DNA of 15,490 nucleotides from Planctomycetaceae bacterium UBA4732 (GTDB taxonomy: Bacteria > Planctomycetota > Planctomycetia > Gemmatales > Gemmataceae), in contig DHJA01000132.1 in assembly GCA_002404095.1 (NCBI GenBank), positions 5,095 to 20,584 of the forward strand, read 5' to 3'. The position numbers and the translations under genes are program-made. The notes below the pieces were generated by a model, which saw nothing but the letters and a program-made list of their open reading frames with translations, had not been told where the DNA came from and ran no database searches. This document shows positions 6,138 through 13,697 of the stretch, in pieces (positions within the stretch are counted from its first letter, which is position 1; every line of letters starts with the position of its first letter).

Positions 6138-6225
6138 GGCTAATCAAATTCAGCCGTTGCAGCCAACCGGCCGCCGCGATTCGGGCTTCGCGCGGTATAC
6201 TATACTGCAGGCGGTAAGGTTAGAT
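6138..6225 (+). other. Degenerate second attC-like structure (weak)
   Basis: GGCTAAT (6138-6144) is one base from the exact complement of the GTTAGCC core at 3608. It is followed by cagccgttgcagcc, which resembles the left arm of the site at 3519-3614 (cgctgcagccgacc). On the right, ctgcaggcgg (6207-6216) can pair partly with it, and GTTAGAT (6219-6225) fits the GTTRRRY core. Pairing is poor in the outer boxes and centre, so this is a suggestion only. Confidence 0.3.
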
Positions 6226-6233
6226 ACAAGGCT

Positions 6234-6440
6234 CTGTAGCCGCATTCGCCAGAATGCGGGGTGCGACAATGTTCTGTAGCCGCATTCGCCAGAATGCGGG
6301 GTGCGACACACAAGGCTCTGTAGTACGACACCCGCATTCTGGCGAATGCGGCTACAGCGGGCTTTGAATGCGGGGTGCGACACACAAGGCTCTGTAGTAC
6401 GACACCCGCATTCTGGCGAATGCGGCTACAGCGGGCTTTG
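6234..6440. repeat. Palindromic repeat cluster with a 74-base tandem duplication
   Basis: A 26-base unit (starting tgtagccgcattcgccag) occurs four times without mismatch: forward at 6235-6260 and 6275-6300 (40-base period), inverted at 6331-6356 and 6405-6430. Each is itself partly palindromic (cgcattc/gaatgcg). In addition, 6293-6366 and 6367-6440 are identical 74-base tandem copies. Arms of opposite orientation would let the whole cluster fold into alternative long hairpins. There are no regular spacers, so this is not a CRISPR array. The unit is, from memory, a common planctomycete intergenic repeat; the local amplification is the notable part. Confidence 0.9.
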
Positions 6441-6517
6441 TGCCACATTCTGCCGCGTCGAGTATAGCTCCTGCGGCGGCCTCGGCAGCCAGATGGTTAT
6501 CCGGGCGCGAGGAAAGC

Positions 6518-6637
6518 GGGCGCCGATGGGTGAGCGCCCATCCGTGCCGCACAGCGCCGGTCAGGGTAAGACCGACAGACCCCAGGGGGCGCGCACTGTC
6601 GGCCTTGTCGTCCTTGAAAACGAGGCGACAACCGGCC
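6518..6637 (+). ncRNA. Hairpin-rich leader or possible structured RNA upstream of the propeller gene
   Basis: Three stems in a row can be drawn. GGGCGC (6518-6523) pairs with GCGCCC (6534-6539), and a second GGGCGC at 6503-6508 competes for the same partner. CCGACAG (6572-6578) pairs with CTGTCGG (6596-6602). TTGTCG plus CCT (6605-6614) pairs with AGG plus CGACAA (6623-6631), flanked by GGCC/GGCC at 6601-6604 and 6634-6637. No known riboswitch or RNA family was recognised. In DNA of this G/C content such stems arise by chance, so confidence is low. Confidence 0.2.
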
Positions 6638-6720
6638 GCGAGGGCGAGCCGGCGGGTTGCGTCGAATCCGCTCGCTCGCGCCCGCGGCTGGTTCCTAGTG
6701 AATGATTAATCCATTCGGGG

Positions 6721-6727
6721 AAGGAGG
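6721..6727 (+). promoter_or_regulatory. Strong ribosome-binding site of the propeller gene
   Basis: AAGGAGG with 8 bases to the ATG at 6736, the strongest such site with a normal start codon in the window. A small stem gaatg/cattc (6699-6717 area) sits just before it and could partly limit access. Confidence 0.75.
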
Positions 6728-6735
6728 GCGCCGCC

Positions 6736-9700
6736 ATGAGACTTCAACTCCGAAGCTGCTTCTTGGCCGTTGCGCTGCCGATTTTTTGCGTCCTCGCGCT
6801 GCCGCCTACGGGCAATGCTCAGGTACGGGCGCCGTTGATGGATGCATCGGCCGACGGCGCCGGCTCCAGTCCAGACCCTGTGACTCTTCCCACCAATCGC
6901 AAGACCGCCAACCAGATCAAAGCCGCCCACGAATACATCGCGGCCAAAGATTGGGACAACGCCGTCAAACTCCTCCAGCGTGTTCTCGACGAATCGGAGG
7001 ATTCACTTCTCGAAACGCCCAGTAAAGATCCGCAAGGCAAGGAAATCATTCGCCGCATCAGCGCCCGTGCCGAGGCGGAGCGCTTGCTTGCGACGTTGCC
7101 TAAACCGGGACTAACCGCCTATCGCGTCAAGTTCGGTGGGCTTGCCGTTGTCGCGCTTGGGAAGGCCCGCGCCAATCCGCAGCTTCTCGATCAGGTAGTG
7201 CGCCGTTACTTGCTCACCGACACCGGGGCCGATGCCCTTACCTCAATGGGCGTCACCGCTCTCGACCGCGGCAACGTCGATGAGGCGGCCGATTGCTTCC
7301 GTCGGCTGCTTCAGCGGCCCGACGTGGACGACTTGCCGCCGCTCACGCTTTTTCAAGCCGCCCTCGCCTTCCACGCCGCCAACGACGCGGCCCGTGAAAA
7401 CCAAGTGATGCAGATCCTCGGTCGCCGCATCGGCGCCGCCGGCCTGTCTGTCGGCGGGCGCTCTCTTTCCCTCGACGACGTCCGCAAGGAAATCGCGCGC
7501 TGGCCTTCCACCGTCACGGCGTCTACGGACTGGCCTTTGTTCCGCGGCGATCCCCAGCGCAGCGGACGCGCCAACGGCGAATATCCACTGCTGGAGGCGC
7601 GCAACCGTGCGGCCATTCCGGTTTACGAGGAAGTGAATAGCCTGTTGGCGCAGCAGGCCGGTACCACCGCGCTAGGCAGCGGCGCCGCGTTTGGGCGCGG
7701 CCTTGGCCCTGGTGGGCCGGACGACGCCGCGGAACCAGAACCTATTGTCACCGGCCCATCGCTGCCGGGATTCGTTCCCATCGCCGTCGGCGGCAAGGTG
7801 ATTTACCGTGGGCCGGACGGCTTACATGCGCTCGACGCCGAATCCGGCAGAGAAATCTGGCGCCATGTGCCGCCGATGTGCCTGGATACGGTCCTGAAAG
7901 ACGAGCAGAAGAAATGGCAGATGCGCCGCTGGCTGGGCTTGTATCGCGGCTCCCCGTCCCTTCTGGATGACAACGCGACGGTCGGTACGCTCAGCAGCGA
8001 CGGCCGGCGCGTATTTTTCGTCGAAGACTTGCCCGCGCCGCCGCACCCCTCCGACCTATCAGACCTGACGCAAGCTCAGGGCGGCGTCGGCAAACATTGG
8101 TTCAGCACGGCCGAGGGCAACCTGCATCACAACCGGCTGCGGGCCGTGGACGTGCGAACCGGCGAATTACGTTGGGAGATCGGCGCCTGGCAGAAAGACT
8201 CCGGGCGCGAGCTGCGCGAGCCGCTTTCCAACGCCTTCTTCCTCGGCGCGCCGCTGCCGGTCGGTCGCCGGCTTTTCGCCCTGGTGGAGCGCCGCCAGGA
8301 GATCAACCTCCTCTGCCTGGAAACCGCCACCGGCGATCTGATTTGGTCCCAGAACGTGGCTTCCGTCCCCACGTCTCTTGAGGCGGACGCCGCGCGGCGC
8401 ATGCAGCCGGCCCACTTGGCTTACGCCGACGGCGTTCTCGTCTGCCCCACCGACGCCGGCGCCGTCGTTGCCGTTGATCCGACTTCACACAACCTTCTGT
8501 GGGCGCATCTCTACCACGACCGCAAGGAAAACCCCGAGAGCGTCGTTCCCTCGTTCAACCCGGTCCAGTACGAGGACGCTTGGACGGGCTGCGCCCCTAT
8601 CATCCACGGCGACCGCGTCCTCCTGACCGCGCCGTCGGGCGACGATTCGCTATGCTGTCTCAACCTACATGACGGATCGGTGATATGGAATATAACACGG
8701 TCGGACGATTTGTATGTCGCCGGCGTCTTCGACGACAAGGCCGGCGGCGATAAGGTGCTGATTGTGGGAAGGCGCGAATGCCGGGCCGTCGCCTTGTCGG
8801 ACGGCCGGGAGGTCTGGCGTCAGCCGACTACAACGCCGTCCGGCGTGGGCGCCGCTTCGGGTCCACACTATTTCCTCCCTCTACAGGCGGGGGGTGTTTA
8901 TCTACTGGACGTGGCCAACCCCCGCGCCTCCACGCACATTGAGGGCCGGCCCGGTGAAGCGCTGGGCAACCTTATCTTCTACTCCGGTACTCTGTGGTCG
9001 CAGACCGCGACGGCCGTGACCGCTTACACGCGACTGGCCAAGATGTTGGAGCGGGCCGAAGCGCTTGTGGCGGCGAATCGCAGTAATCCGGCCGCGCGGA
9101 TCGAGCGCGCTCCACTGCTATTCGCCAAGGGTGAAGCGGCGTTAGCCGTGGACGACTGGCTCTTTGCCCTTGATAACAACCCGCCGTCCGAGCTAGCCGG
9201 CCCGGCCCGCGAGCGCGCCTACAGCGCCCTGACGCAATTGCTCCGGCAAGATTTCGCGGCCAACGAAAAGTACCTGGCTCAGTACGCGACGCTGTGCCGC
9301 ATCCCCGCGGCGGATCAACGCCGGCGCCTGCTGAACTTACGCACCATCACCGCTCGCGGCCGGGAAAGCCAAGGGCGCCCCGACCTGGCGCTGACCGTGT
9401 ACCAGGAGGTTTATGATTCCGCAACCGCGAATGAATTCATGGAAGACCCCGAAGACACACCCGTGCGCATCCGCCCGGATGTGTGGACGCAGACGCGCAT
9501 TGCCGCGATGGTCCACGCGGCGAACCTCGAACAGCAAAAGTTGCTACAGGAGCGGATTGACAAGGAATGGGTCGCCGTCCGGTCTGCCGACGACTCCACG
9601 GCGTTAGTGCGCTTCGTCGGTTTATACGGCACGATACAAGGCTCCCTTGGCGCGGACGGACGCGAGGCGCGATTGGCGCTGGCGGAGCGTTGGGCGGCGG

Positions 9701-11382
9701 ATCCCCACCGTGCGCTGGAAGCGGAAATGCACCTACACCAGCTGCGCCGTCAAACCGACTCGCCGGAGATCGCGGCCCGCGCACAATACGCCTGGGCGCG
9801 GCTGTTGACTCGCCACGGCCTGCTCGCGGAGGCCGTCGAGGCTTACCGCGATCTTGGCCGTGATTTCTCCGCCGTCGCCGTCCACGACCACAAAACCGGC
9901 GCCGCCTTGTTCGCCGACCTGACCGCCGACAAACGGTTCGTCGCCTTCCTCGACGACCCGTTGGCATCCCGGCCGTCCGGCGCCGTCAGGGTCAAGGAGA
10001 TTCAGGAAAAGAATCCTCCGAAAGCTCAGGAAATGCCATGTGAGCCGCGGGGCGGTGTAGTTCCTGCTTTATGTCGCAACTTACGCTTCAGCATCGACCT
10101 CCAGACCTTTGCCTTCAAAGTCGTTGACGCCGACGGCATCTCCGCGCCGTGGTCGGCGCCGCTGCCCGTGCCGGCCGCCTTCCTGCTTCCCTATCTTCAG
10201 CAAGGCGGTTGTTCTTATGTGGCGTCGGATCACTTTCTGGTTGTCGCCATAGGGCCGTTGCTTGTCGGCGTCGATCGCATCGAACGCCGCGCCCGCTGGG
10301 TGCGCAGCATCCTGCCGGCCAAGTTGGCTCCGAACACCCTCCTTCAGTCGGCCGACGGGGAAGGCGGTCTTGCCATTATGACCACCGCAGGCCAGCCCGT
10401 CCAAACTCTGGGTCTGCTCGGCCCGGCCGGTCCCGACGGCGTCCACGTTCAAACCAAGGAGGGCGTCGCCGCCCTCGACCTTCCTACCGGGGACTTGCGC
10501 TGGCTACGGACGGACTCGCCGCCGCTGCTCGAGGCATTCGGCGACGAAGCGTATCTGTATCTGGCGGAATCCGATCAGATCGGGGACGTCCGCGCCATTC
10601 GCGCCGTCCGCACCGCCGACGGCGCGGCGGTTGCGATCCCCGATTGCGTGGATTGTTATAAGCGTAGAGTGGGGAATTTGGAACGCTGCTTACTCTCCAG
10701 GCGACAAAACGCGAAGCAGGAAGTCGAATTCCGCTTCTACGACGTTCAGACCGGCAAAGACCTTTGGCAGAAAACCTTTCCCCCCAATTCGGTCTTTATC
10801 GGATCGCCGACGCCCGAATTGTTCGCCGTCGCCGCCCCCAACGGAATCGTGACGGTCGTCGATCTCTACGCGCGTAAGGAATTATTGCAGTTGACGGTTG
10901 AACCGAAGCACCTCGAAAAGCTCGTTCGCGGCATGTTGCTGCGCGACCGCACCCAGTTCTACCTGGCGTTCCAGGGGCCGCCGGAAGGAAACGCGGCCGG
11001 CGTGTACGCGCCCCTCGCCGCGCCTGTAAAAGCGACGGAGGTGAACGGCATGATCTACGCCTTTGACCGCGCGACAGGCGAATTCCACTGGCATTCGTTA
11101 GCGCTTGCGCAAGTCCTGGTACTGGACTCTTTCGAGGCGTCGCCCGTCCTGCTGATGACGTCTGTGCAACAACGGCAAATGCCGGGCGTACCAGGCGGCA
11201 GCCCCAGCCAGGCGTCTTGCACGCGCAGCATCGACAAGCGGACGGGTAAGGTGTTGTACCGAAAAGAGATAATCAACAATACCGATCCGTATTATGGCTT
11301 GGAGATGAACGTCCGCACGGGCGCCATTGACCTTATCAGCACGACTACGAGACTCCGCCATTACACTGAGGCTGGCAAGTAG
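6736..11382 (+). CDS. Large secreted PQQ-type beta-propeller / TPR protein
   Basis: The 1548-residue protein has a signal peptide: MRLQLR, a hydrophobic core to about residue 25, and a cleavage site near GNA-Q. Residues about 54-200 are helical and TPR-like (AHEYIAAKDWDNAVKLLQRVL, DEAADCFRRLLQRP). From W266 (DWPLFRGDPQRSGR) to about 750 there are PQQ-like propeller blades with the usual endings ALDAESGREIW, AVDVRTGELRW, CLETATGDLIW, AVDPTSHNLLW, LNLHDGSVIW and ALSDGREVW. Residues about 765-1090 are again helical with TPR-like character. A second set of blades follows to the C-terminus (ALDLPTGDLRW, DVQTGKDLW, AFDRATGEFHW). Such giant proteins are typical of planctomycetes and are thought to act as extracytoplasmic scaffolds; propeller relatives include BamB. 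No catalytic residues or PQQ ligands are evident. The start is firm: aaggagg lies 8 bases before the ATG. It stands alone, with a hairpin-rich leader before and a palindrome 9 bases after its stop. Confidence 0.88.
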   Translation: MRLQLRSCFLAVALPIFCVLALPPTGNAQVRAPLMDASADGAGSSPDPVTLPTNRKTANQIKAAHEYIAAKDWDNAVKLLQRVLDESEDSLLETPSKDPQGKEIIRRISARAEAERLLATLPKPGLTAYRVKFGGLAVVALGKARANPQLLDQVVRRYLLTDTGADALTSMGVTALDRGNVDEAADCFRRLLQRPDVDDLPPLTLFQAALAFHAANDAARENQVMQILGRRIGAAGLSVGGRSLSLDDVRKEIARWPSTVTASTDWPLFRGDPQRSGRANGEYPLLEARNRAAIPVYEEVNSLLAQQAGTTALGSGAAFGRGLGPGGPDDAAEPEPIVTGPSLPGFVPIAVGGKVIYRGPDGLHALDAESGREIWRHVPPMCLDTVLKDEQKKWQMRRWLGLYRGSPSLLDDNATVGTLSSDGRRVFFVEDLPAPPHPSDLSDLTQAQGGVGKHWFSTAEGNLHHNRLRAVDVRTGELRWEIGAWQKDSGRELREPLSNAFFLGAPLPVGRRLFALVERRQEINLLCLETATGDLIWSQNVASVPTSLEADAARRMQPAHLAYADGVLVCPTDAGAVVAVDPTSHNLLWAHLYHDRKENPESVVPSFNPVQYEDAWTGCAPIIHGDRVLLTAPSGDDSLCCLNLHDGSVIWNITRSDDLYVAGVFDDKAGGDKVLIVGRRECRAVALSDGREVWRQPTTTPSGVGAASGPHYFLPLQAGGVYLLDVANPRASTHIEGRPGEALGNLIFYSGTLWSQTATAVTAYTRLAKMLERAEALVAANRSNPAARIERAPLLFAKGEAALAVDDWLFALDNNPPSELAGPARERAYSALTQLLRQDFAANEKYLAQYATLCRIPAADQRRRLLNLRTITARGRESQGRPDLALTVYQEVYDSATANEFMEDPEDTPVRIRPDVWTQTRIAAMVHAANLEQQKLLQERIDKEWVAVRSADDSTALVRFVGLYGTIQGSLGADGREARLALAERWAADPHRALEAEMHLHQLRRQTDSPEIAARAQYAWARLLTRHGLLAEAVEAYRDLGRDFSAVAVHDHKTGAALFADLTADKRFVAFLDDPLASRPSGAVRVKEIQEKNPPKAQEMPCEPRGGVVPALCRNLRFSIDLQTFAFKVVDADGISAPWSAPLPVPAAFLLPYLQQGGCSYVASDHFLVVAIGPLLVGVDRIERRARWVRSILPAKLAPNTLLQSADGEGGLAIMTTAGQPVQTLGLLGPAGPDGVHVQTKEGVAALDLPTGDLRWLRTDSPPLLEAFGDEAYLYLAESDQIGDVRAIRAVRTADGAAVAIPDCVDCYKRRVGNLERCLLSRRQNAKQEVEFRFYDVQTGKDLWQKTFPPNSVFIGSPTPELFAVAAPNGIVTVVDLYARKELLQLTVEPKHLEKLVRGMLLRDRTQFYLAFQGPPEGNAAGVYAPLAAPVKATEVNGMIYAFDRATGEFHWHSLALAQVLVLDSFEASPVLLMTSVQQRQMPGVPGGSPSQASCTRSIDKRTGKVLYRKEIINNTDPYYGLEMNVRTGAIDLISTTTRLRHYTEAGK

Positions 11383-11390
11383 GGTGGATC

Positions 11391-11454
11391 TATACTAACC
11401 CGAAGCGCAAGCGAGGTTTGGACGGAATCCTCGCTCGCGCTTCGGGTTAGTATA
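11391..11454. repeat. 26-bp inverted repeat after the propeller gene
   Basis: The arms at 11391-11416 and 11429-11454 (tatactaacccgaagcgc...) match with one mismatch around a 12-base loop. It begins 8 bases after the stop codon. It ends in tataaaacc rather than a T-run, so terminator function is doubtful on the plus strand. It is a different sequence family from the other palindromes in the window. Confidence 0.88.
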
Positions 11455-11652
11455 AAACCGTCCTTCCCTAATCTTTGCCGCCGTCCACGCCCCCACATCT
11501 TACGTCGCCTTCCCGAAACCCTTGATTTAACCACTGCAATACCAAGCACTTCCGATGAAGAGCCGTCGCGCGGCCTGCCGATAGAATGCTCTGGCCGACC
11601 GGGTTCCCGCCCCACGATCCTCCCTGTGGACCAACCCGCCCGGCGCGACCGA

Positions 11653-11662
11653 CCCCCCCCCC
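11653..11662 (+). repeat. C10 homopolymer upstream of the kinase start
   Basis: Ten consecutive C lie 30 bases before the ATG at 11693. Such tracts can slip in replication or sequencing. Here it is outside the coding frame, so any effect would be on the leader. Confidence 0.9.
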
Positions 11663-11692
11663 GCATACCAGGGAGCCGAGGAGACGACCCAC

Positions 11693-12457
11693 ATGATCGA
11701 CGAGGACGTGATGGTTTCGAGTTCCGAAACGGAGCAACTCCGTCTCCAACTGCTTCAGGCTCAAAAACTCAGCAGCGTCGGGGCGCTCGCCAGCAGCGTC
11801 GCCCACGAATTCAATAACATCCTGACCACGATCATCAACTACGCACGCCTGGGATTGCGATCCGCTGACGATGAGGCCGCGCGCACCCAGGCGCTGGAAA
11901 AGATCCTCAAGGGCGGCCAACGCGCCGCCGTGGTCATCAACAGTATGCTCGGCTTCGCCCGCAATAACGGAATTCAGCGCGAGCGAACCGACCTGGTGGC
12001 GCTCCTGGACGACGTGCTGATTCTCACTGAGAAAGACCTGAGCAAACACCGCATCCAGGTCGAGAAGAAGTGCCAGGGCCGGCCTCATGCTCACATTGTC
12101 CCGGCGCAGATCGAGCAAGTCATCCTCAACCTCATAATCAATGCCCGCCAGGCGATGCCGCGCGGCGGCCGATTACGTCTCGAAGTGCGCGAGAACGTCC
12201 GGTCGGCGATGGTCGAAATGGTCGTGGCGGATTCGGGGGTAGGCATTCCGCCCGAACGGCTGCGGCTGATCTTCGAGCCGTTCTACACCACCAAGGAGCC
12301 GGACGCGGACGGCCACGGCGGCACGGGGTTAGGGCTAAGCGTTTGCCGGCAAATTATCGAGCAGCACCAGGGACGCATTCGCGTCGAGAGCCTGGTAGGT
12401 AAAGGGGCGACGTTTACGGTGAAATTGCCGATTCAGCTTGAGGAAGCGAAAGAGTAA
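11693..12457 (+). CDS. Soluble histidine kinase without sensor domain
   Basis: The 254-residue protein holds only the transmitter core of a two-component sensor kinase. The H box is SSVAHEFNNIL with the phospho-acceptor H38. The ATP-binding domain has the N box (NLIINARQAMP, N146/N150), G1 (VADSGVGIPPE, D180), F box (IFEPFYTTK, 193-201) and G2 (GGTGLGLSV, 209-217). The HEFNN type is that of NtrB-like HisKA kinases. There is no signal peptide, no membrane segment and no PAS or GAF domain; a coiled-coil start (ETEQLRLQLLQAQKL) precedes the H box. It may need a partner protein for sensing. No response regulator is adjacent, so its target is unknown. ATG 11693 has gaggag 9 bases upstream. The C-terminus (QLEEAKE) is complete. 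Confidence 0.92.
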   Translation: MIDEDVMVSSSETEQLRLQLLQAQKLSSVGALASSVAHEFNNILTTIINYARLGLRSADDEAARTQALEKILKGGQRAAVVINSMLGFARNNGIQRERTDLVALLDDVLILTEKDLSKHRIQVEKKCQGRPHAHIVPAQIEQVILNLIINARQAMPRGGRLRLEVRENVRSAMVEMVVADSGVGIPPERLRLIFEPFYTTKEPDADGHGGTGLGLSVCRQIIEQHQGRIRVESLVGKGATFTVKLPIQLEEAKE

Positions 12458-12508
12458 GCGGCTATACTGTATCAGGGAGTGGAGAGAGCCGATTGATAGT
12501 GTCTCCGT

Positions 12509-12560
12509 TTGTCCCATGAGTCCCATAGGACCTATAAGACCTATGGGACTTATGGGACAA
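12509..12560. repeat. 21-bp inverted repeat after the kinase gene
   Basis: The arms at 12509-12529 and 12540-12560 (tgtcccatgagtcccatagg) match with one mismatch around a 10-base loop; each arm also contains internal direct repeats of tcccat. This is another palindrome I associate from memory with planctomycetes. No T-run follows it. Confidence 0.88.
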
Positions 12561-12581
12561 TAGGATGCTTGCAGAAATCGG

Positions 12582-12821
12582 ATGGAAGAGATTCATTCCA
12601 GGACGAAAAAGGAGGGGAACACGGCCAAAACCGGCGGTTCGCCTCATGTTGGAAGCCGGGTGCGCTTCCGTATGGGATTGACGGATTTGGAGGGCGTCAT
12701 CGTTGAAGATCGCGGGTTCATCGGAGTCGGCGGACGCCGTCTTTGGGGAATTGAAGTAAACCAACCCGATTACTACACCCAGCTTGAGCTTCCTGAAGTA
12801 CTCTTTCAAGTCGTTGACTAA
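12582..12821 (+). CDS. Small hypothetical protein, beta-rich, function unknown
   Basis: From the ATG at 12582 this is a 79-residue protein, but the ATG has no ribosome site. A perfect one (AAAAAGGAGG, 12606-12615) lies 5 bases before an in-frame ACG at 12621. Starting there would give a 66-residue protein beginning (M)AKTGGSPH. The recognisable core is VRFRMGLTDLEGVIVEDRG, then GVGGRRLWGIEV and ELPEVLFQVVD. It looks like a small SH3/KOW-type beta-barrel; I recall similar small hypothetical proteins in planctomycetes but no known function. The short gap (50 bases) to the following lipoprotein gene suggests possible co-transcription. Confidence 0.65.
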   Translation: MEEIHSRTKKEGNTAKTGGSPHVGSRVRFRMGLTDLEGVIVEDRGFIGVGGRRLWGIEVNQPDYYTQLELPEVLFQVVD

Positions 12822-12871
12822 AACAATTGGCAAGCATTCCTTCACGGTCGGGGGGCTGAGAGGCGTCAGAC

Positions 12872-13690
12872 ATGACACGACAAAGAACCACGGTGGGCGG
12901 GCTGGTGTTAGCCGCGACGACGGCGTTGCTGGCGTCCGGGTGCGCCAGCTTTCTGTGTCCCGTACCGCCGATCCCGGACGACGCGGCCGGCCGCAGTGCG
13001 GCGCTGCCGCAAGTCTGCCGCAACCACGTTTACATCTTTCTCATTTGCGGGCAAGGTCCGTTGGACCTCGGCAACATGGGCGGGGTCCGCGAGTCGCTGA
13101 TTTCGCTAGGTTACATCAAAACCTATTGCGGAGAATGTTGCTATTCCGGGTATTACAAGGATGAAATCCTACGCCTGCATCGCGAGGACGAATCCGCGCG
13201 ATTTGTGGTGGTAGGCTACGGTTTAGGCGCCAACACGGCGGCCGACCTCACCGAAGCCGTTCGAGCCGACGGCGCGACTATCGACTTGTTGGCGTATTGC
13301 GGCGGAATAGCGATCTCCAACGATCCGAAATATCGGCCTAGCAACGCGCTGCGCGTCGTCCATCTTCTCGGTGGAGGGATGGACTCCCTAGGCGTTCCCT
13401 TAGACGGCGCCGACAATGCCCAGTTGCCAGACGTGACCCATTTTGGTTCGCCGACGCACCCCTTTACGATAGAGCTGTTGGTGAAAGAGTTGACGGAGGC
13501 GGCGTCCCGCGTGCCCGTGATCGAGCTGCGTCCGCCCGCGGAATCTACGGCGGAACTAGGGCCGACGCCGCGTACGGCCTCCGAACGCGCGACGAAGCCG
13601 CACGACGAATGGGACTTCCTCAAGCCCGCGCGCCCTTCCTCGCCGCCGGCCGCGAAACCGCAAGCGACCACGATGCCCAAGGTGCTGTGA
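12872..13690 (+). CDS. Lipoprotein with alpha/beta-hydrolase-like fold, nucleophile serine replaced
   Basis: The 272-residue protein has an N-terminal signal (TTVGGLVLAATTALLASGC) with a lipobox-like ASGC; C24 would carry the lipid anchor. Residues 53-210 follow the order of an alpha/beta hydrolase: strand VYIFLICGQGPLD, helix around VRESLISLGY, then strand ARFVVVGYGLGANTAADL (the nucleophile elbow), strand IDLLAYCGG, strand LRVVHLLGG, and a late VTHFGSPTHPFTIELL with H190 where the catalytic His would be. The elbow reads G-Y-G-L-G (115-119): G117 stands where the nucleophile Ser is expected in GxSxG, so hydrolase activity is doubtful. A cysteine cluster CGECC (86-90) is unusual. Residues 220-272 are a proline/alanine-rich tail. 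The family assignment is inference. It converges on the minus-strand FAH-family gene with 7 bases between stops. Confidence 0.75.
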   Translation: MTRQRTTVGGLVLAATTALLASGCASFLCPVPPIPDDAAGRSAALPQVCRNHVYIFLICGQGPLDLGNMGGVRESLISLGYIKTYCGECCYSGYYKDEILRLHREDESARFVVVGYGLGANTAADLTEAVRADGATIDLLAYCGGIAISNDPKYRPSNALRVVHLLGGGMDSLGVPLDGADNAQLPDVTHFGSPTHPFTIELLVKELTEAASRVPVIELRPPAESTAELGPTPRTASERATKPHDEWDFLKPARPSSPPAAKPQATTMPKVL

Positions 13691-13697
13691 GAAGGAA

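Larger units (their letters stand above)
5843..6735. other. Long non-coding stretch with repeats and a hairpin-rich leader
   Basis: No credible gene is seen in these 893 bases. The longest forward frame (5884-6279) is arginine/serine-rich low-complexity translation and runs into the palindromic repeats. Contents in order: about 290 bases without recognised structure; a degenerate attC-like structure at 6138-6225; a palindromic repeat cluster at 6234-6440; and a G/C-rich segment 6500-6640 with several hairpins ahead of the large propeller gene. A small ncRNA cannot be excluded in the last part. Confidence 0.6.
11383..11692. other. Intergenic region with palindrome and C-tract
   Basis: There is no gene in this 310-base gap. 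It holds the inverted repeat at 11391-11454, a possible -10 hexamer TAGAAT at 11582-11587 without a good -35, a run of ten C at 11653-11662, and the ribosome site gaggag (11678-11683) for the kinase gene. Confidence 0.6.

Noticed and set aside
5884..6279. 131-codon forward open frame
   Set aside because: Arg/Ser-rich translation without domain or ribosome site; it runs into the palindromic repeat cluster, as expected of chance frames in G/C-rich DNA.
6234..6440. Possible CRISPR array
   Set aside because: Copies occur in both orientations, no uniform spacers, and spacing changes from 40 to 74 bases; this is a REP-like palindrome cluster.
6500..6600. gaggaaag and gccgcacag strings reminiscent of RNase P RNA
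   Set aside because: The surrounding conserved blocks and the order of helices of RNase P RNA are absent.
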